Positions 1-8,656 of a stretch of DNA of 54,186 nt are shown here, in pieces; position 1 is the first letter of the stretch, and each line of letters starts with the position of its first letter. Source of the DNA: JAKJEP01 sp964580995. GTDB taxonomy: Bacteria; Planctomycetota; Phycisphaerae; Sedimentisphaerales; SM23-30. The DNA lies in the NCBI GenBank assembly GCA_964580995.1, contig CAZOMV010000030.1, positions 1 through 54,186 of the forward strand. Reading direction: 5' to 3'. The translations under genes were made by a program, and so were the position numbers. The notes beneath the pieces are model-generated. The model worked only from the letters and a program-made list of their open reading frames with translations. It had not been told where the DNA came from and did not search any database.

Positions 1-48
1 ACAATCGTTATAATCCCTACTTTATTATCGGACTATACATTTTAACGC

Positions 49-96
49 AAAATAAGCACTTACATCAATTTTCGAAAATCAAAAATAAGCACTTAC
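49..96. repeat. Pair of 15-bp direct repeats flanking a palindrome
   Basis: AAAATAAGCACTTAC occurs at 49-63 and again at 82-96. Between the copies is the 12-bp palindrome ATTTTCGAAAAT (68-79). The block lies in the AT-rich stretch just downstream of the yhaM-like stop codon. It could be a protein-binding site or a remnant repeat; no function is claimed. Confidence 0.5.
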
Positions 97-129
97 GAAC
101 AAAGACATGTGACTCTTCATAACCTGCTT

Positions 130-1092
130 TTATATTCGAACCTTAAACAAACCCGAATCGAGTGCCTTAATATAATTGGTCCAGTTGCTCTTATTCTGGT
201 CTTTATGAATCTCCCCGAGCGTCATATTGATCTTGGAGTCAATATTATCCAGATAATGAACGACATACGCTTCGGGAGTCGCCGGCAAAATCGGACAGCC
301 ATATTCTCGTAAACCATGGTGGGACACGATGATATGAATCAGACAGTCCGCCAGTTGCCGCGGAAACGCCCCGCCCGCCATCTCTTTGATTTTCTCCTCC
401 ACCAGTATCGCCCCCTTCACCAGATGCCCCATCAGCCGCCCCTGGTCAGAATACCGGAACGAAACATCATAGTCCAGCTCGGTAGTTTTCCCTATGTCAT
501 GGAGAAATAAACCACTTAGGATCAGATCGGCGTTCAGTTCCGGATACAGCGGCACCATCTGCTGAGCCATCTCCATCAGGGCCAGGGTATGCTCCAGCAA
601 TCCGCCCAGATAGGCATGGTGGAGATAAATCGCCGCCGGTGCGGTCCTGAAAAGAAACATCAGTTCGGTATCCGCCAAAAAGGACTGAATAAGCTGTTGT
701 AAATGAGGATTTTGTATATGCTTAAGAATATCGACCATCCGGGCAAACATCTCCTCGATGTTTTTCTCCGTCGCCGGCAGAAAGTCATTCAGATCGACTT
801 CTTTGATATCCACCGGTTTTATGGCTTCTATAACTACTTGCAGCGCCCCCTGATAGTTCTCCGTCCGTCCTTTGACCCACACAAACCCTTCATCTGGCAG
901 TACATTATAAATCGCCTCGCTCGCCTGCCACATCCGACCATTCACTTTCCCCGTACTGTCGCTCAGAAATGCGGCTATATAATAATCCCCCCGGTTGGTG
1001 CTGCGCAGTTGCGGCTGGGAAACCAGAAAAATCTGCTCAACCCGTTCAGCGGGCGTTAATTCGGCTACAGACCGGCGAGGTACATCTGACAT
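130..1092 (-). CDS. yhaM: 3'-5' exoribonuclease YhaM-like (OB fold + HD domain)
   Basis: This 320-residue cytoplasmic protein has the two-domain layout of the YhaM/CBF1 family of 3'-5' exoribonucleases, which trim RNA and single-stranded DNA ends. An OB-fold nucleic-acid-binding region occupies about residues 12-110 (Y-I-A-A-F-L-S-D-S-T-G-K-V near residue 38 is its typical first strands). A metal-dependent HD phosphohydrolase domain follows: HH at 158-159, L-L-E-H-T with H168, and the signature H-D-I-G-K at about 198-202. Length matches the family (about 310-330). It stands alone; the next genes are on the other strand. The MSDVPRR start is the first Met of the frame and leaves the whole OB domain intact. 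Family assignment is firm, substrate preference is inferred. Confidence 0.88.
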   Translation of the reverse strand: MSDVPRRSVAELTPAERVEQIFLVSQPQLRSTNRGDYYIAAFLSDSTGKVNGRMWQASEAIYNVLPDEGFVWVKGRTENYQGALQVVIEAIKPVDIKEVDLNDFLPATEKNIEEMFARMVDILKHIQNPHLQQLIQSFLADTELMFLFRTAPAAIYLHHAYLGGLLEHTLALMEMAQQMVPLYPELNADLILSGLFLHDIGKTTELDYDVSFRYSDQGRLMGHLVKGAILVEEKIKEMAGGAFPRQLADCLIHIIVSHHGLREYGCPILPATPEAYVVHYLDNIDSKINMTLGEIHKDQNKSNWTNYIKALDSGLFKVRI

Positions 1093-1365
1093 ATTCTAAC
1101 TCCAGTTTATTTATGAATTTAACGTAATTTAACGGTATCCAAGAATTCCATCTTGGTCGAGTTGAAAACCCGAAACCTTATGACCAGACTATATAAGTAG
1201 TTAGACTATTATGCAAGCGTTGTTTCTTTTTTTACAGCGGCAGTGGTACCGTATGTGATAATGGGGGAGAGAGTTCCGTCTGTAAGGATTCGGTAATATG
1301 GATAAATCATTGCAAACAGAAGTCTTATAGCAAATTAGATTAATACAAAGCCGGTCGAATATTTT

Positions 1366-1394
1366 TTGACAAAAAATATATTTTGTGATATGAT
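1366..1394 (+). promoter_or_regulatory. Sigma70-type promoter (TTGACA-N17-TATGAT)
   Basis: TTGACA at 1366-1371 and TATGAT at 1389-1394 are separated by exactly 17 bp, a near-consensus housekeeping promoter. Transcription should begin near 1401, just upstream of the two-gene unit at 1431-3594. This makes an ATG at 1404 almost leaderless and favours the downstream ATG at 1431. The rest of the 1093-1430 interval shows no gene. Confidence 0.75.
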
Positions 1395-1430
1395 GAAAGC
1401 ACCATGATAAACCTAGCAAGGGATGGCCAA

Positions 1431-2114
1431 ATGAGGCATATCGCAAAAGGAAAGGAAAAGAGATTGATCATTGTCGCCGCTAACCAATGGCAGCAAAAGA
1501 TTTACCAGCAAATCCAGCCGACCCTGCAGCAAGCCGATTGGTGCGAAAACGTCTATGCGGTCCTGACAACCGCGATTCAAATGCACCAAAAACAGGAATC
1601 GGGAATGATTTGCATTATGGTCGATACCCTTTGCCGGGAGGAGATGGAAGTTTTCGGCTGCCTGGCGGAACTGGATGGCCTCACGACAGTGGCTTTTTCG
1701 ACGCTGGAATTACACAAGAAGATGACACAAGCCCATATGCTGGGAGCGGATTTTACTACCCCTATTCATGGGCTGAATGAGATCATAATCCGCAATTTTC
1801 CGACAGATCCACATGAATTAGAAGCAGTTACAGAAATAGATGATGACACAATCCCTGAGCAGGTTAAACCAGTCTTAACTTCCGTGCCTGAGCCAGTCTT
1901 TGAGGAACGGATTATTCCGGAAATTATCGCGGAATCGACGCCAGACCTGATAATACCGGAACTTATGAACGATTCCAAGGAAACCTTGGCAGAAAGTTTG
2001 GCAGCTCGCAGTGCCCAGCGAAGGCGTGGACCTGTCCAGCAGAAAGAACAACCGGCATCACATCTGGATGCACCTCTGATTAGTGAAGAGGAGTTAAAGG
2101 CCTTGCTAGGATAA
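1431..2114 (+). CDS. Unknown protein with degenerate receiver-like N-terminus
   Basis: This 227-residue protein is not recognised. Its first ~110 residues alternate hydrophobic strands and helices like a response-regulator receiver (R-L-I-I-V-A-A-N, then I-C-I-M-V-D-T-L), but the acidic pocket is not convincing. The remainder is Pro/Glu-rich (many P-E and I-P-E repeats), probably disordered, ending in a short acidic segment (I-S-E-E-E-L-K-A-L-L-G). An ATG at 1404 is in frame, but the promoter at 1366-1394 would start RNA at about 1401. The ATG at 1431 has an AAGGGA ribosome-binding match 7 bp upstream, so I prefer it. The gene is 16 bp from the diguanylate cyclase gene and almost certainly co-transcribed, suggesting a role as partner in c-di-GMP signalling (inference). 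Confidence 0.7.
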   Translation: MRHIAKGKEKRLIIVAANQWQQKIYQQIQPTLQQADWCENVYAVLTTAIQMHQKQESGMICIMVDTLCREEMEVFGCLAELDGLTTVAFSTLELHKKMTQAHMLGADFTTPIHGLNEIIIRNFPTDPHELEAVTEIDDDTIPEQVKPVLTSVPEPVFEERIIPEIIAESTPDLIIPELMNDSKETLAESLAARSAQRRRGPVQQKEQPASHLDAPLISEEELKALLG

Positions 2115-2130
2115 CAGGATATACTTTTTC

Positions 2131-3594
2131 ATGCAAAAAGAAGCCCCTAAGACGATCCATTCGAGCAAAAATGTCGGTCGGATTCTGCTGCTGGCAGATG
2201 ACGGGCGTATGGCCGCTTTATTGGATGCGAGTCTGGGGGATTATCCGGTTCATAGCGAAACCAACGTTCTGCGGGGAATTATGCAACTGAGCAAAAGCCC
2301 GTTCGATCTGATATTACTCAATGTGGAATCGCTGGAAAGTAAAGCCTCAGAAACAGTTAAAGCGATTCGCACGCTGCATTCCGATCTTCCGATTTTACTC
2401 TATGGCGGACCTTTTGTGGAACGCTATGGAAGCGAGGCCCTGCAATACGGAGCCAATGATTTTCTGGTCTGGCCGATTCCCGGCTCGGAAATCCGGGGCT
2501 ATCTGCCCAGGGAACAGGACACACCCACTGCCGGTTCAGCCGAAGTGAATTTGTCCCGAATTCCGGAAAAAGATACGCTTCTATCCCAGGAAGAGATTAG
2601 GCGGCCAGACCGCAGCGATGTAGAGATTGCCCGCATCCATAAACAGTTAATATCGGATTATCATCACTTGGCGCAGTTGATTCCGCAAGGCAGGGAAATC
2701 CTTATCCAAGAGGCTCAGAAGCGATTGGCGAAAACCTTGCAAGTGCAGTGGGTACAAATCAAACATGCCGGTTCGAGTGCAGCCGGTTCGGAGCGAAGGG
2801 ATGCCCGGAAATCATCCGGCAGTTCCCGGACGATCAGGCTGGAAGGGCCTCTGGGACCAATCGGTGATATGGAGTTGGGTTCGTCGTTAAATCCATTACC
2901 CGATGATAACACAGCAATTGTGAATCAGGCGGGATCTTTTATCGGAACATTGATTTATCTGGCCCAGCGTGACGCGAGTTTGAAGTATCTGGCGACGGTG
3001 GACGAATTGACTGGAGCCTACAACCGACGTTATCTGGAACATTTCTTGCGTGAAGTGATCGAACGCAATCAGCGCGAACATACGGAAGTAACCTTGTTCT
3101 TATTCGACATTGATGAATTTAAACATTACAACGACACCTATGGCCATACCACCGGGGATGCCATATTACAGCAGATCACTCAATTAATGCAGCGTTGCTG
3201 TCGGGCTCATGATGTGGTAACCCGAATGGGGGGTGATGAGTTTGCGGTGATATTCTGGGATACGGGCCACCAGCGACCGATCTACAAGACGCATTCCGAA
3301 GAGAATACGAACGAAGAGAGCACGCCCGGCCGGAATTTCGGAAGCCGCTCCCGCCAGAGCCACCCCGAAACCGTGCTGTTTCTGAGCAACCGGTTTCGAC
3401 GGATTATCCAGACCAGCGAATTCACCAGTCTGGGGCCGGAGGCACGGGGAGTATTAACGATCAGCGGCGGGCTAGCCAGTTATCCCCTAGACGGCAGTAT
3501 CGTCAGTGAATTGCTAGCGAAAGCGGATGATGCCCTGTTGCAGGCCAAACGAAGCGGAAAAAACAGAATTTATCTAGTCGGCCAGCCCAAATGA
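2131..3594 (+). CDS. Diguanylate cyclase: degenerate receiver + GGDEF domain
   Basis: This 487-residue cytoplasmic protein should make cyclic di-GMP from two GTP. The N-terminal ~120 residues resemble a receiver domain (G-R-I-L-L-L-A-D-D near 20-28), but the usual phospho-acceptor Asp is Asn64 in D-L-I-L-L-N-V, and the conserved Lys region reads V-W-P-I-P-G. Phosphorylation control is therefore probably lost. The GGDEF domain is intact: D-E-L-T-G-A-Y-N-R-R near residue 291, F-D-I-D-E-F-K-H-Y-N-D, and G-G-D-E-F at 367-371. R-A-H-D five residues before it matches the inhibitory I-site RxxD. About 40 extra low-complexity residues with H-Q-R-P and S-H-P follow the active site before the C-terminal part. 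It is co-transcribed with the unknown gene upstream. Confidence 0.88.
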   Translation: MQKEAPKTIHSSKNVGRILLLADDGRMAALLDASLGDYPVHSETNVLRGIMQLSKSPFDLILLNVESLESKASETVKAIRTLHSDLPILLYGGPFVERYGSEALQYGANDFLVWPIPGSEIRGYLPREQDTPTAGSAEVNLSRIPEKDTLLSQEEIRRPDRSDVEIARIHKQLISDYHHLAQLIPQGREILIQEAQKRLAKTLQVQWVQIKHAGSSAAGSERRDARKSSGSSRTIRLEGPLGPIGDMELGSSLNPLPDDNTAIVNQAGSFIGTLIYLAQRDASLKYLATVDELTGAYNRRYLEHFLREVIERNQREHTEVTLFLFDIDEFKHYNDTYGHTTGDAILQQITQLMQRCCRAHDVVTRMGGDEFAVIFWDTGHQRPIYKTHSEENTNEESTPGRNFGSRSRQSHPETVLFLSNRFRRIIQTSEFTSLGPEARGVLTISGGLASYPLDGSIVSELLAKADDALLQAKRSGKNRIYLVGQPK

Positions 3595-3722
3595 TTCTAC
3601 GAATTATCAAAAGGGGCATTCATGAGTAAAAACATCGTTGTATAAAAAAAGTGGATCTCTGACTATCAACACTGAGAAAAACAATCTACACAAAAATTTG
3701 GCAGTAAAAATATTTCTCACCA

Positions 3723-4241
3723 TCATGGGGGATACGGCAACGCAGGAATGCGATCTGAAAAAAACCGTAGTCGACAGCACTCACCACCCCGGCAGATTTG
3801 CGACAGCAATTCATACTGGATATCCTCCCCGAATTCCCGCGCCCACGTAGAATATTCCGCATTGCATATCTTTGCTCCGATTTCCCCCGCCAGATGTTCC
3901 CGCTTGGCATTCCGCAGCAATTCCAGCCACGGGCATTTCGTGATCTGAATCGTAAATCCGTTCTTCTCTTGGGCGGTCGAAAAAACCAGCCCGTCAATCC
4001 CCAGCTTCAAGGTAAAGCACTCGAATAAATCCGCCAGTCCGGCTGACAATCCTGTCAGGCTTTTCATTTTCCGGGCCTGAATCTTCGGCAGCACCTGCCA
4101 CACCTTCTCATCGATCCGCAGGGCCGTCTCAAAATCCGTTTCCTCCTCCACCTTCATAAACCACAACCCATCCACCGCCGTATAGGACCGGTGCAGATAT
4201 TCAATCATCTGTTCCTGTGTAAGTTTCATAAATTTTCTCAT
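3723..4241 (-). CDS. DUF6125-like conserved protein
   Basis: A 172-residue soluble protein whose opening (Y-L-H-R-S-Y-T-A-V-D-G-L-W-F-M-K-V-E, then V-W-Q-V-L-P-K-I-Q-A-R-K) resembles the DUF6125 family as I remember it; no biochemical function is established. Cysteines near the middle and end (C-P-W, I-C-N, I-C-R-G-G-E-C-C) could bind a metal or sense redox state. The second in-frame Met (MKLTQEQ, start at 4229) begins where the family usually begins and may be the true start; neither has a strong ribosome-binding site. The last ~10 residues after the Cys cluster look non-conserved. It is followed upstream by the sugar-isomerase-like gene in the same direction, 28 bp away. Confidence 0.65.
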   Translation of the reverse strand: MRKFMKLTQEQMIEYLHRSYTAVDGLWFMKVEEETDFETALRIDEKVWQVLPKIQARKMKSLTGLSAGLADLFECFTLKLGIDGLVFSTAQEKNGFTIQITKCPWLELLRNAKREHLAGEIGAKICNAEYSTWAREFGEDIQYELLSQICRGGECCRLRFFSDRIPALPYPP

Positions 4242-4269
4242 TATAGATGTATTGCCGAACCAGTTCCTC

Positions 4270-5181
4270 TCAGCCTATCGCCGCCTTTATTTCCTTCAGC
4301 AGTTTGGGTACGCCCGTAGGGGGATCTTCTTCCTCCTCATATTCAATCGGTAAATATCCCTTGTAATTGGCTTTTCGCAGGATTTCCACCACCTGCGTCA
4401 TATCCACCCGTTCCCCCGTTTTTCGATTGACCTTCACTTTCACATGACAGGTAAGGGCATAAGGCGCCAGCAGCGCAATTTCCTGATACGGATCCTCACT
4501 GACAAAATTCCCCGTATCCAGATTCGCTCCCATCCATTCGGAATCTACCCCCTGGATAATCCGGATGACCTGCTGGGCCGTGGTACAGATGCCGCCATGA
4601 TTCTCCAGTGCCAGCATCACGCCATACTTTTCTCCGTGCTGGCAGCATTCCTGAAACGCCTTCACCGCCTGCTCCACACATTCCTTTTCCTCGCCGCCCT
4701 TCGGAACCGTTCCGCCAAAGACCCGCATTTCCGGCGATCCCAGTTTCGAGGCGCATTCGATCCAGGTCTTGACCCTCCTGATTTCTTCGACCAACTGATC
4801 CGGTTCTGCCACGCAAAAATCATTCCCCACCGCCGTGCCATTGATCTCCAGCCCGGCCAGAAAGGCCTTCCGCTTGATCTGATAGAGAAATTCGTCCTCA
4901 CACCGCTGGGGATAGTTGGAGAAATAATAAAAGGTCAATTCCACGCCGTCGGCCCCCAGCCTGCTTGCCGTTTCCAAAAAATCCTCCAGCGTCATGCTCC
5001 CTTTTTCCTTGCCCTGCGGTAAATACTTCCGAAAGGAATACGCACAAATACTGGTTTTCATGCGACCGGCGGCCGCGACGGTTGGAACGGCTGCTTCCTC
5101 GCCAGCAATTCCCATACCCGAAAGAAAGGGAAGCACCGCCGATTGTCTCAAAAACCCCCTGCGATCGATTCCGCCTGCCAT
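4270..5181 (-). CDS. Exported sugar phosphate isomerase/epimerase-like TIM barrel protein
   Basis: A 303-residue protein of the AP-endonuclease-2/xylose-isomerase-like TIM barrel superfamily. The start at 5181 is chosen because AAGGAG sits 7 bp upstream (5189-5194) and because it exposes a Tat-type leader (M-A-G-G-I-D-R-R-G-F-L-R-Q followed by a hydrophobic stretch), so the protein is probably exported folded. Barrel features include G-A-D-G-V-E-L-T-F-Y, L-A-L-E-N-H-G-G near the middle (typical metal-ligand Glu and His), N-L-D-T-G-N-F and the C-terminal H-V-K-V-K...Y-L-P-I-E-Y-E-E. Such proteins commonly isomerise or epimerise sugars in planctomycetes, but the substrate is unknown. It diverges from recQ across a 200-bp intergenic region. 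Confidence 0.82.
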   Translation of the reverse strand: MAGGIDRRGFLRQSAVLPFLSGMGIAGEEAAVPTVAAAGRMKTSICAYSFRKYLPQGKEKGSMTLEDFLETASRLGADGVELTFYYFSNYPQRCEDEFLYQIKRKAFLAGLEINGTAVGNDFCVAEPDQLVEEIRRVKTWIECASKLGSPEMRVFGGTVPKGGEEKECVEQAVKAFQECCQHGEKYGVMLALENHGGICTTAQQVIRIIQGVDSEWMGANLDTGNFVSEDPYQEIALLAPYALTCHVKVKVNRKTGERVDMTQVVEILRKANYKGYLPIEYEEEEDPPTGVPKLLKEIKAAIG

Positions 5182-5378
5182 TCTACGGCTCCTTATAAAT
5201 GATATTTGCATCGCAGGTGTAATACATAGAATCGTTCCTGCGGCCGGCCATCCTATCATATCCCCGCCGCAAATGCAAAAACGGATTTCTCCCTTTTTCC
5301 TTTTCAAAATTTGGCAATTTGATATTGTACAGATAGAGGACGACTGTAAAATTGACCCGGTAGGAATTGATATTTTGA

Positions 5379-7262
5379 ATGGATATTGAAGTTTTGCAAA
5401 ACTTCATTGGATATTTCGGGTTCACCGCGATGGAAAAAATTCAAAAGGCCTTGGCAAAATATTGGGGTTATGATCGCTTTCTCCCGCTCCAGCAGGAGGC
5501 GATGGCGTGTATCTGCCGGGGGGAGGATTCGATTGTGGTGCTGCCGACCGGCGGCGGAAAATCCCTCTGCTATCAGGCCCCGGCTCTTACCCTGCCGGGG
5601 GTTGCCGTGGTCGTTTCCCCGCTGATCTCTCTGATGAAGGACCAGGTGGACGCCCTGCACGAATGCGGCGTGCCCGCTGCCCGGATTGACAGTACGCAGT
5701 CGCCCGAGGAGCAGCGGTTGGTTATGTCCCGTATCCGCAGCCAAACCCTGAAACTGATCTACCTCTCGCCGGAACGGCTGGTTACGGACGGTTTTCTGAA
5801 CCTTCTCCGCCAGGCACAGCTTTCCTTTATCGCCGTGGACGAGGCCCATTGTGTCAGTATGTGGGGACATGATTTCCGCCCGGAATATCGCCAGTTACAA
5901 TTGCTGAAGGAAAAATTCCCCGATATTACCATCGGCGCTTACACCGCCACCGCCACCCAGCAGGTCCGCCAGGACATCGCCGGACAACTGAAACTGAAAA
6001 ACCCCCGGATGCTGATCGGCTCCTTTGACCGGCCCAACCTGGTTTTTAAGGTCCAGCCGCGAAAAACCATTCTCAAACAGGTCCGCGCCGTTCTGGATCG
6101 GCATAAAAACGAATCGGGAATCATCTACTGTATCCGGCGCAGAGATGTGGATGATCTCTGTGAACAATTGCGCAATCAGAAGTATAGCGTCGCCCCGTAT
6201 CATGCGGGTATGCCGGACCAGGACCGCAAGGCCAGCCAAGAGGCCTTTATCCAGGAGAAAGTCCAGACGATTGTGGCGACCATCGCCTTCGGTATGGGGA
6301 TCGATAAATCCAATGTCCGCTATGTAATTCATACCGGTATGCCCAAATCGCTGGAACATTATCAGCAGGAAAGCGGCCGGGCGGGCCGGGACGGCCTGGA
6401 GGCGGAATGCCTGCTGTTTTATTCCGGCGGTGATTACGGTATCTGGAAAAGCATCCTGCGCGATATGCCCCCCGAGTCGCAGAAAATCGCACTGCTCCAA
6501 CTGCAGGAAATGTACAAATACTGTACCGGCAGTGCCTGCCGGCACCAGGCGATTGTTCGTTATTTCGGCCAGACCCTCAGCAAAGAAAACTGTGCCGCCT
6601 GCGATATGTGTCTGGGGGAACTGGATTGTCTGGAGGACTCGCTGGTAACCGCCCAAAAAATCCTCTCCTGCATCATCCGGCTGGACCAGCGGTTCGGCGG
6701 CGACTACACCGCATCCGTATTGACCGGCTCCCGGGATACCCGGATCATCGAAAATCATCATGACCAGCTTAGCACCTATGGCTTGCTCCGCGACCATACC
6801 AAACATACCGTACATGACTGGATCGAGCAGCTTACCGGTCAGGACTATATCGAGAAGACCGGCGAATACAATGTCTTGGCCGTGACGGAAAAGGGCTGGT
6901 CGGTATTGAAAGGCCAGGTAACGCCCCGCCTGCTGAAGCCTGCCCAAAAGCCCGCCAAAGTTTCCCGCGTCGCTGTCGATTCCTGGGAGGGGGTTGACCA
7001 GGGCCTCTTTGAAGCCTTGCGAACCCTGCGGACCACCATTGCCGGCGAAAGGGAAATACCCGCTTATATTGTCTTTGACGATGCCGCTTTACGCAACATG
7101 GCCCGCTACCGGCCCGGCTTGCCGGAGAGTTTCCTGGAAATCAGGGGGGTGGGTGAGAAAAAGTCCCACCAGTACGGCCAAAGATTTCTAGCGGTCATCC
7201 GGAAGTACTGTCAGGCCCATTCTCTGGAAACCGATGTTATCGAGTTTCCCCGACGAAGATAA
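5379..7262 (+). CDS. recQ: ATP-dependent DNA helicase RecQ
   Basis: RecQ unwinds DNA 3'-5' during recombination and stalled-fork repair. All family landmarks are present: Walker A T-G-G-G-K-S near residue 57-62, the D-E-A-H box at 154-157 followed by the aromatic loop C-V-S-M-W-G-H-D-F-R-P-E-Y, motif VI E-S-G-R-A-G-R-D-G, a zinc-binding cluster (A-C-R-H-Q then C-A-A-C-D-M-C), a winged-helix RQC segment and a C-terminal HRDC domain (about residues 545-615). Length (627) is close to E. coli RecQ. The ATG at 5379 gives 17 residues before MEKIQKAL (ATG at 5430). Because a palindrome that recurs between genes lies at 5387-5406, the true start may be 5430. No operon partner. Confidence 0.95.
   Translation: MDIEVLQNFIGYFGFTAMEKIQKALAKYWGYDRFLPLQQEAMACICRGEDSIVVLPTGGGKSLCYQAPALTLPGVAVVVSPLISLMKDQVDALHECGVPAARIDSTQSPEEQRLVMSRIRSQTLKLIYLSPERLVTDGFLNLLRQAQLSFIAVDEAHCVSMWGHDFRPEYRQLQLLKEKFPDITIGAYTATATQQVRQDIAGQLKLKNPRMLIGSFDRPNLVFKVQPRKTILKQVRAVLDRHKNESGIIYCIRRRDVDDLCEQLRNQKYSVAPYHAGMPDQDRKASQEAFIQEKVQTIVATIAFGMGIDKSNVRYVIHTGMPKSLEHYQQESGRAGRDGLEAECLLFYSGGDYGIWKSILRDMPPESQKIALLQLQEMYKYCTGSACRHQAIVRYFGQTLSKENCAACDMCLGELDCLEDSLVTAQKILSCIIRLDQRFGGDYTASVLTGSRDTRIIENHHDQLSTYGLLRDHTKHTVHDWIEQLTGQDYIEKTGEYNVLAVTEKGWSVLKGQVTPRLLKPAQKPAKVSRVAVDSWEGVDQGLFEALRTLRTTIAGEREIPAYIVFDDAALRNMARYRPGLPESFLEIRGVGEKKSHQYGQRFLAVIRKYCQAHSLETDVIEFPRRR
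5387..5406. repeat. 20-bp perfect palindrome TGAAGTTTTG/CAAAACTTCA, copy 1
   Basis: A perfect 20-bp inverted repeat lying within the first codons of the longest recQ frame, or in its leader if translation starts at 5430. The same 20 bp recur at 25956-25975, and half of it at 49701-49722. See findings. Confidence 0.8.
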
Positions 7263-7371
7263 AAGGTCGGCTGAATCCCCTTGCCAAACCAAAGAAAAAC
7301 GACATAATGTGTGGCAGAGCAGATAAAGTGGTTTGTGTATAAATATTGGATCAAGCCGTAAGGAGTCAACA

Positions 7372-8130
7372 ATGGCATTGGAATTGAAAAATATTCGCAA
7401 GGATAAACCGGCTAAAGGGAAAATTCTGATTTATTGGCTGGCGGGTGCGGGATTTGTCTTTAAGTTTGATAATGGCACAATTTTATGTGTGGATCCTTAT
7501 TTGAGTGATTACGTGGAACGGCTAGTCGGTTTCCGCCGGTTGACTCTGGCGCCGGTCAAACCGGAGGAATTGCAGGTGGACCTGCTGCTGTACAGCCACG
7601 AACACCCCGACCATCTGGACATCGACAGTTACGACGGCATTATGAAGGCCAATCCAAAGTGCCGGATTATCGCCGCCAAACCCTGTGTGGACTTTCTCAA
7701 AGAGAAAAAGGCCCCTTACGAAATGATTACCGTCGGCCAAACCATTGAGAAAAATGGTGTTACGGTTCGTGCCGTCCAGGCCGATCATGGCCAGCTTAGC
7801 CCCGATGCCCTGGCTTTCGTTATAACCTACAGCGGCCGAAGCATTTATTTCACCGCCGATACCTCCAACGATCCCAAAGTCCTGGCCGAAGCCATCGCCA
7901 TGCAGCCGGAGATCATCGTCCCCTGCATTAATGGTGCCTTTGGCAATTTAACCGAGAAACAGGCTGCTCAAATAGCCCGTCAGTGCAACGCAAAAATAGC
8001 TATCCCCTGTCATTTCTGGCTGTTCGTCGAACACGGCGGCTCGCCGGGTGCCTTCATCGAAGCCCTCAAAGCCGAATCTCCCAAAACCAAATGTGTTTTG
8101 CTGACCCCTGGTCGCGGCGAAGAAATCTAA
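7372..8130 (+). CDS. UlaG-like metallo-beta-lactamase-fold hydrolase
   Basis: A 252-residue metal-dependent hydrolase of the MBL fold, closest in style to UlaG (L-ascorbate-6-phosphate lactonase) and its relatives. The zinc/manganese motif H-E-H-P-D-H appears in Y-S-H-E-H-P-D-H-L-D near residue 74, with further ligands in Q-A-D-H-G-Q and T-A-D-T-S-N-D and a final C-H-F-W. The start at 7372 is fixed by AAGGAG at 7360-7365, six bases upstream; the frame is open for 13 more codons upstream without a good site. No ascorbate genes are nearby, so the true substrate is unknown and UlaG is only a fold-level match. It is preceded by recQ (110 bp gap), probably a separate transcript. Confidence 0.82.
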   Translation: MALELKNIRKDKPAKGKILIYWLAGAGFVFKFDNGTILCVDPYLSDYVERLVGFRRLTLAPVKPEELQVDLLLYSHEHPDHLDIDSYDGIMKANPKCRIIAAKPCVDFLKEKKAPYEMITVGQTIEKNGVTVRAVQADHGQLSPDALAFVITYSGRSIYFTADTSNDPKVLAEAIAMQPEIIVPCINGAFGNLTEKQAAQIARQCNAKIAIPCHFWLFVEHGGSPGAFIEALKAESPKTKCVLLTPGRGEEI

Positions 8131-8149
8131 GTGACGGAAACAAAAATAT

Positions 8150-8458
8150 TTAAGTGGCAGTGAAGAAACGGACATCCGTGCCGCCTGTACCGATCCGCAC
8201 ACGCACGGAACGCAGGCAACTGGGGCATTTGCCTTCGTAAGCCGTGTTGGACTTATTAATATAGATTCGCTGGTACACATTGCAGCAGGCGAAGAGTACG
8301 CTGATATATCTTCGGCCTCTGGCCCGACCAGGGCTGATTTCCGCCTCGCTGCACGGCGTTTCACCCTCATTATCATGCGGTTTACAACCGGTGATATCCA
8401 ATATGTAATCTGGATCTTTCATATGGGTATCATAAACTGGTATAGATGCCTTCGTCAA
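8150..8458 (-). CDS. Small Cys-rich protein of planctomycete type
   Basis: A 102-residue protein facing the UlaG-like gene tail to tail (19 bp gap). Its C-terminal half (A-C-C-N-V-Y-Q-R-I-Y, then T-A-Y-E-G-K-C-P-S-C-L-R-S-V and I-G-T-G-G-T-D-V-R-F-F) resembles a small protein family I recall from planctomycete genomes, with a C-C pair and C-P-x-C that could form a zinc ribbon. The N-terminal 40 residues look poorly conserved, and the second Met (start at 8425) is an alternative. No function is known. AT-rich, gene-free DNA (8459-8535) separates it from the next promoter. Confidence 0.6.
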   Translation of the reverse strand: MTKASIPVYDTHMKDPDYILDITGCKPHDNEGETPCSEAEISPGRARGRRYISVLFACCNVYQRIYINKSNTAYEGKCPSCLRSVRVRIGTGGTDVRFFTAT

Positions 8459-8535
8459 GAATCTGGAAATGTTAGATAGATCAGAAAAATATTAAAATAT
8501 TAAAAAAACAGAGAATATTTTATAATTATTTCCCT

Positions 8536-8564
8536 TTGAACAATCGTCGGTCGGGTGTTACAAT
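8536..8564 (+). promoter_or_regulatory. Sigma70-like promoter of the oxidoreductase operon
   Basis: TTGAAC (8536-8541) and TACAAT (8559-8564) with a 17-bp spacer lie about 90 bp before the ferredoxin subunit gene. The predicted RNA start is near 8571, giving an untranslated leader of about 85 nt. No clear attenuator is visible in it. Confidence 0.6.
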
Positions 8565-8656
8565 TCCTTGCATAAATTGGCAAATCATGGAGATGATTGA
8601 AGTTGGTTAGAATTTTTTAACTGGCTTAAAAATGCCAGGGAAGGTATTGTTTTTTC

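Noticed and set aside
1095..1133. TCTAAC and two TTTAAC motifs upstream of the yhaM-like gene look like Pho half-sites.
   Set aside because: The two TTTAAC copies are 10 bp apart and the third is 23 bp away, so the 11-bp pattern seen before pstS and the porin is missing.
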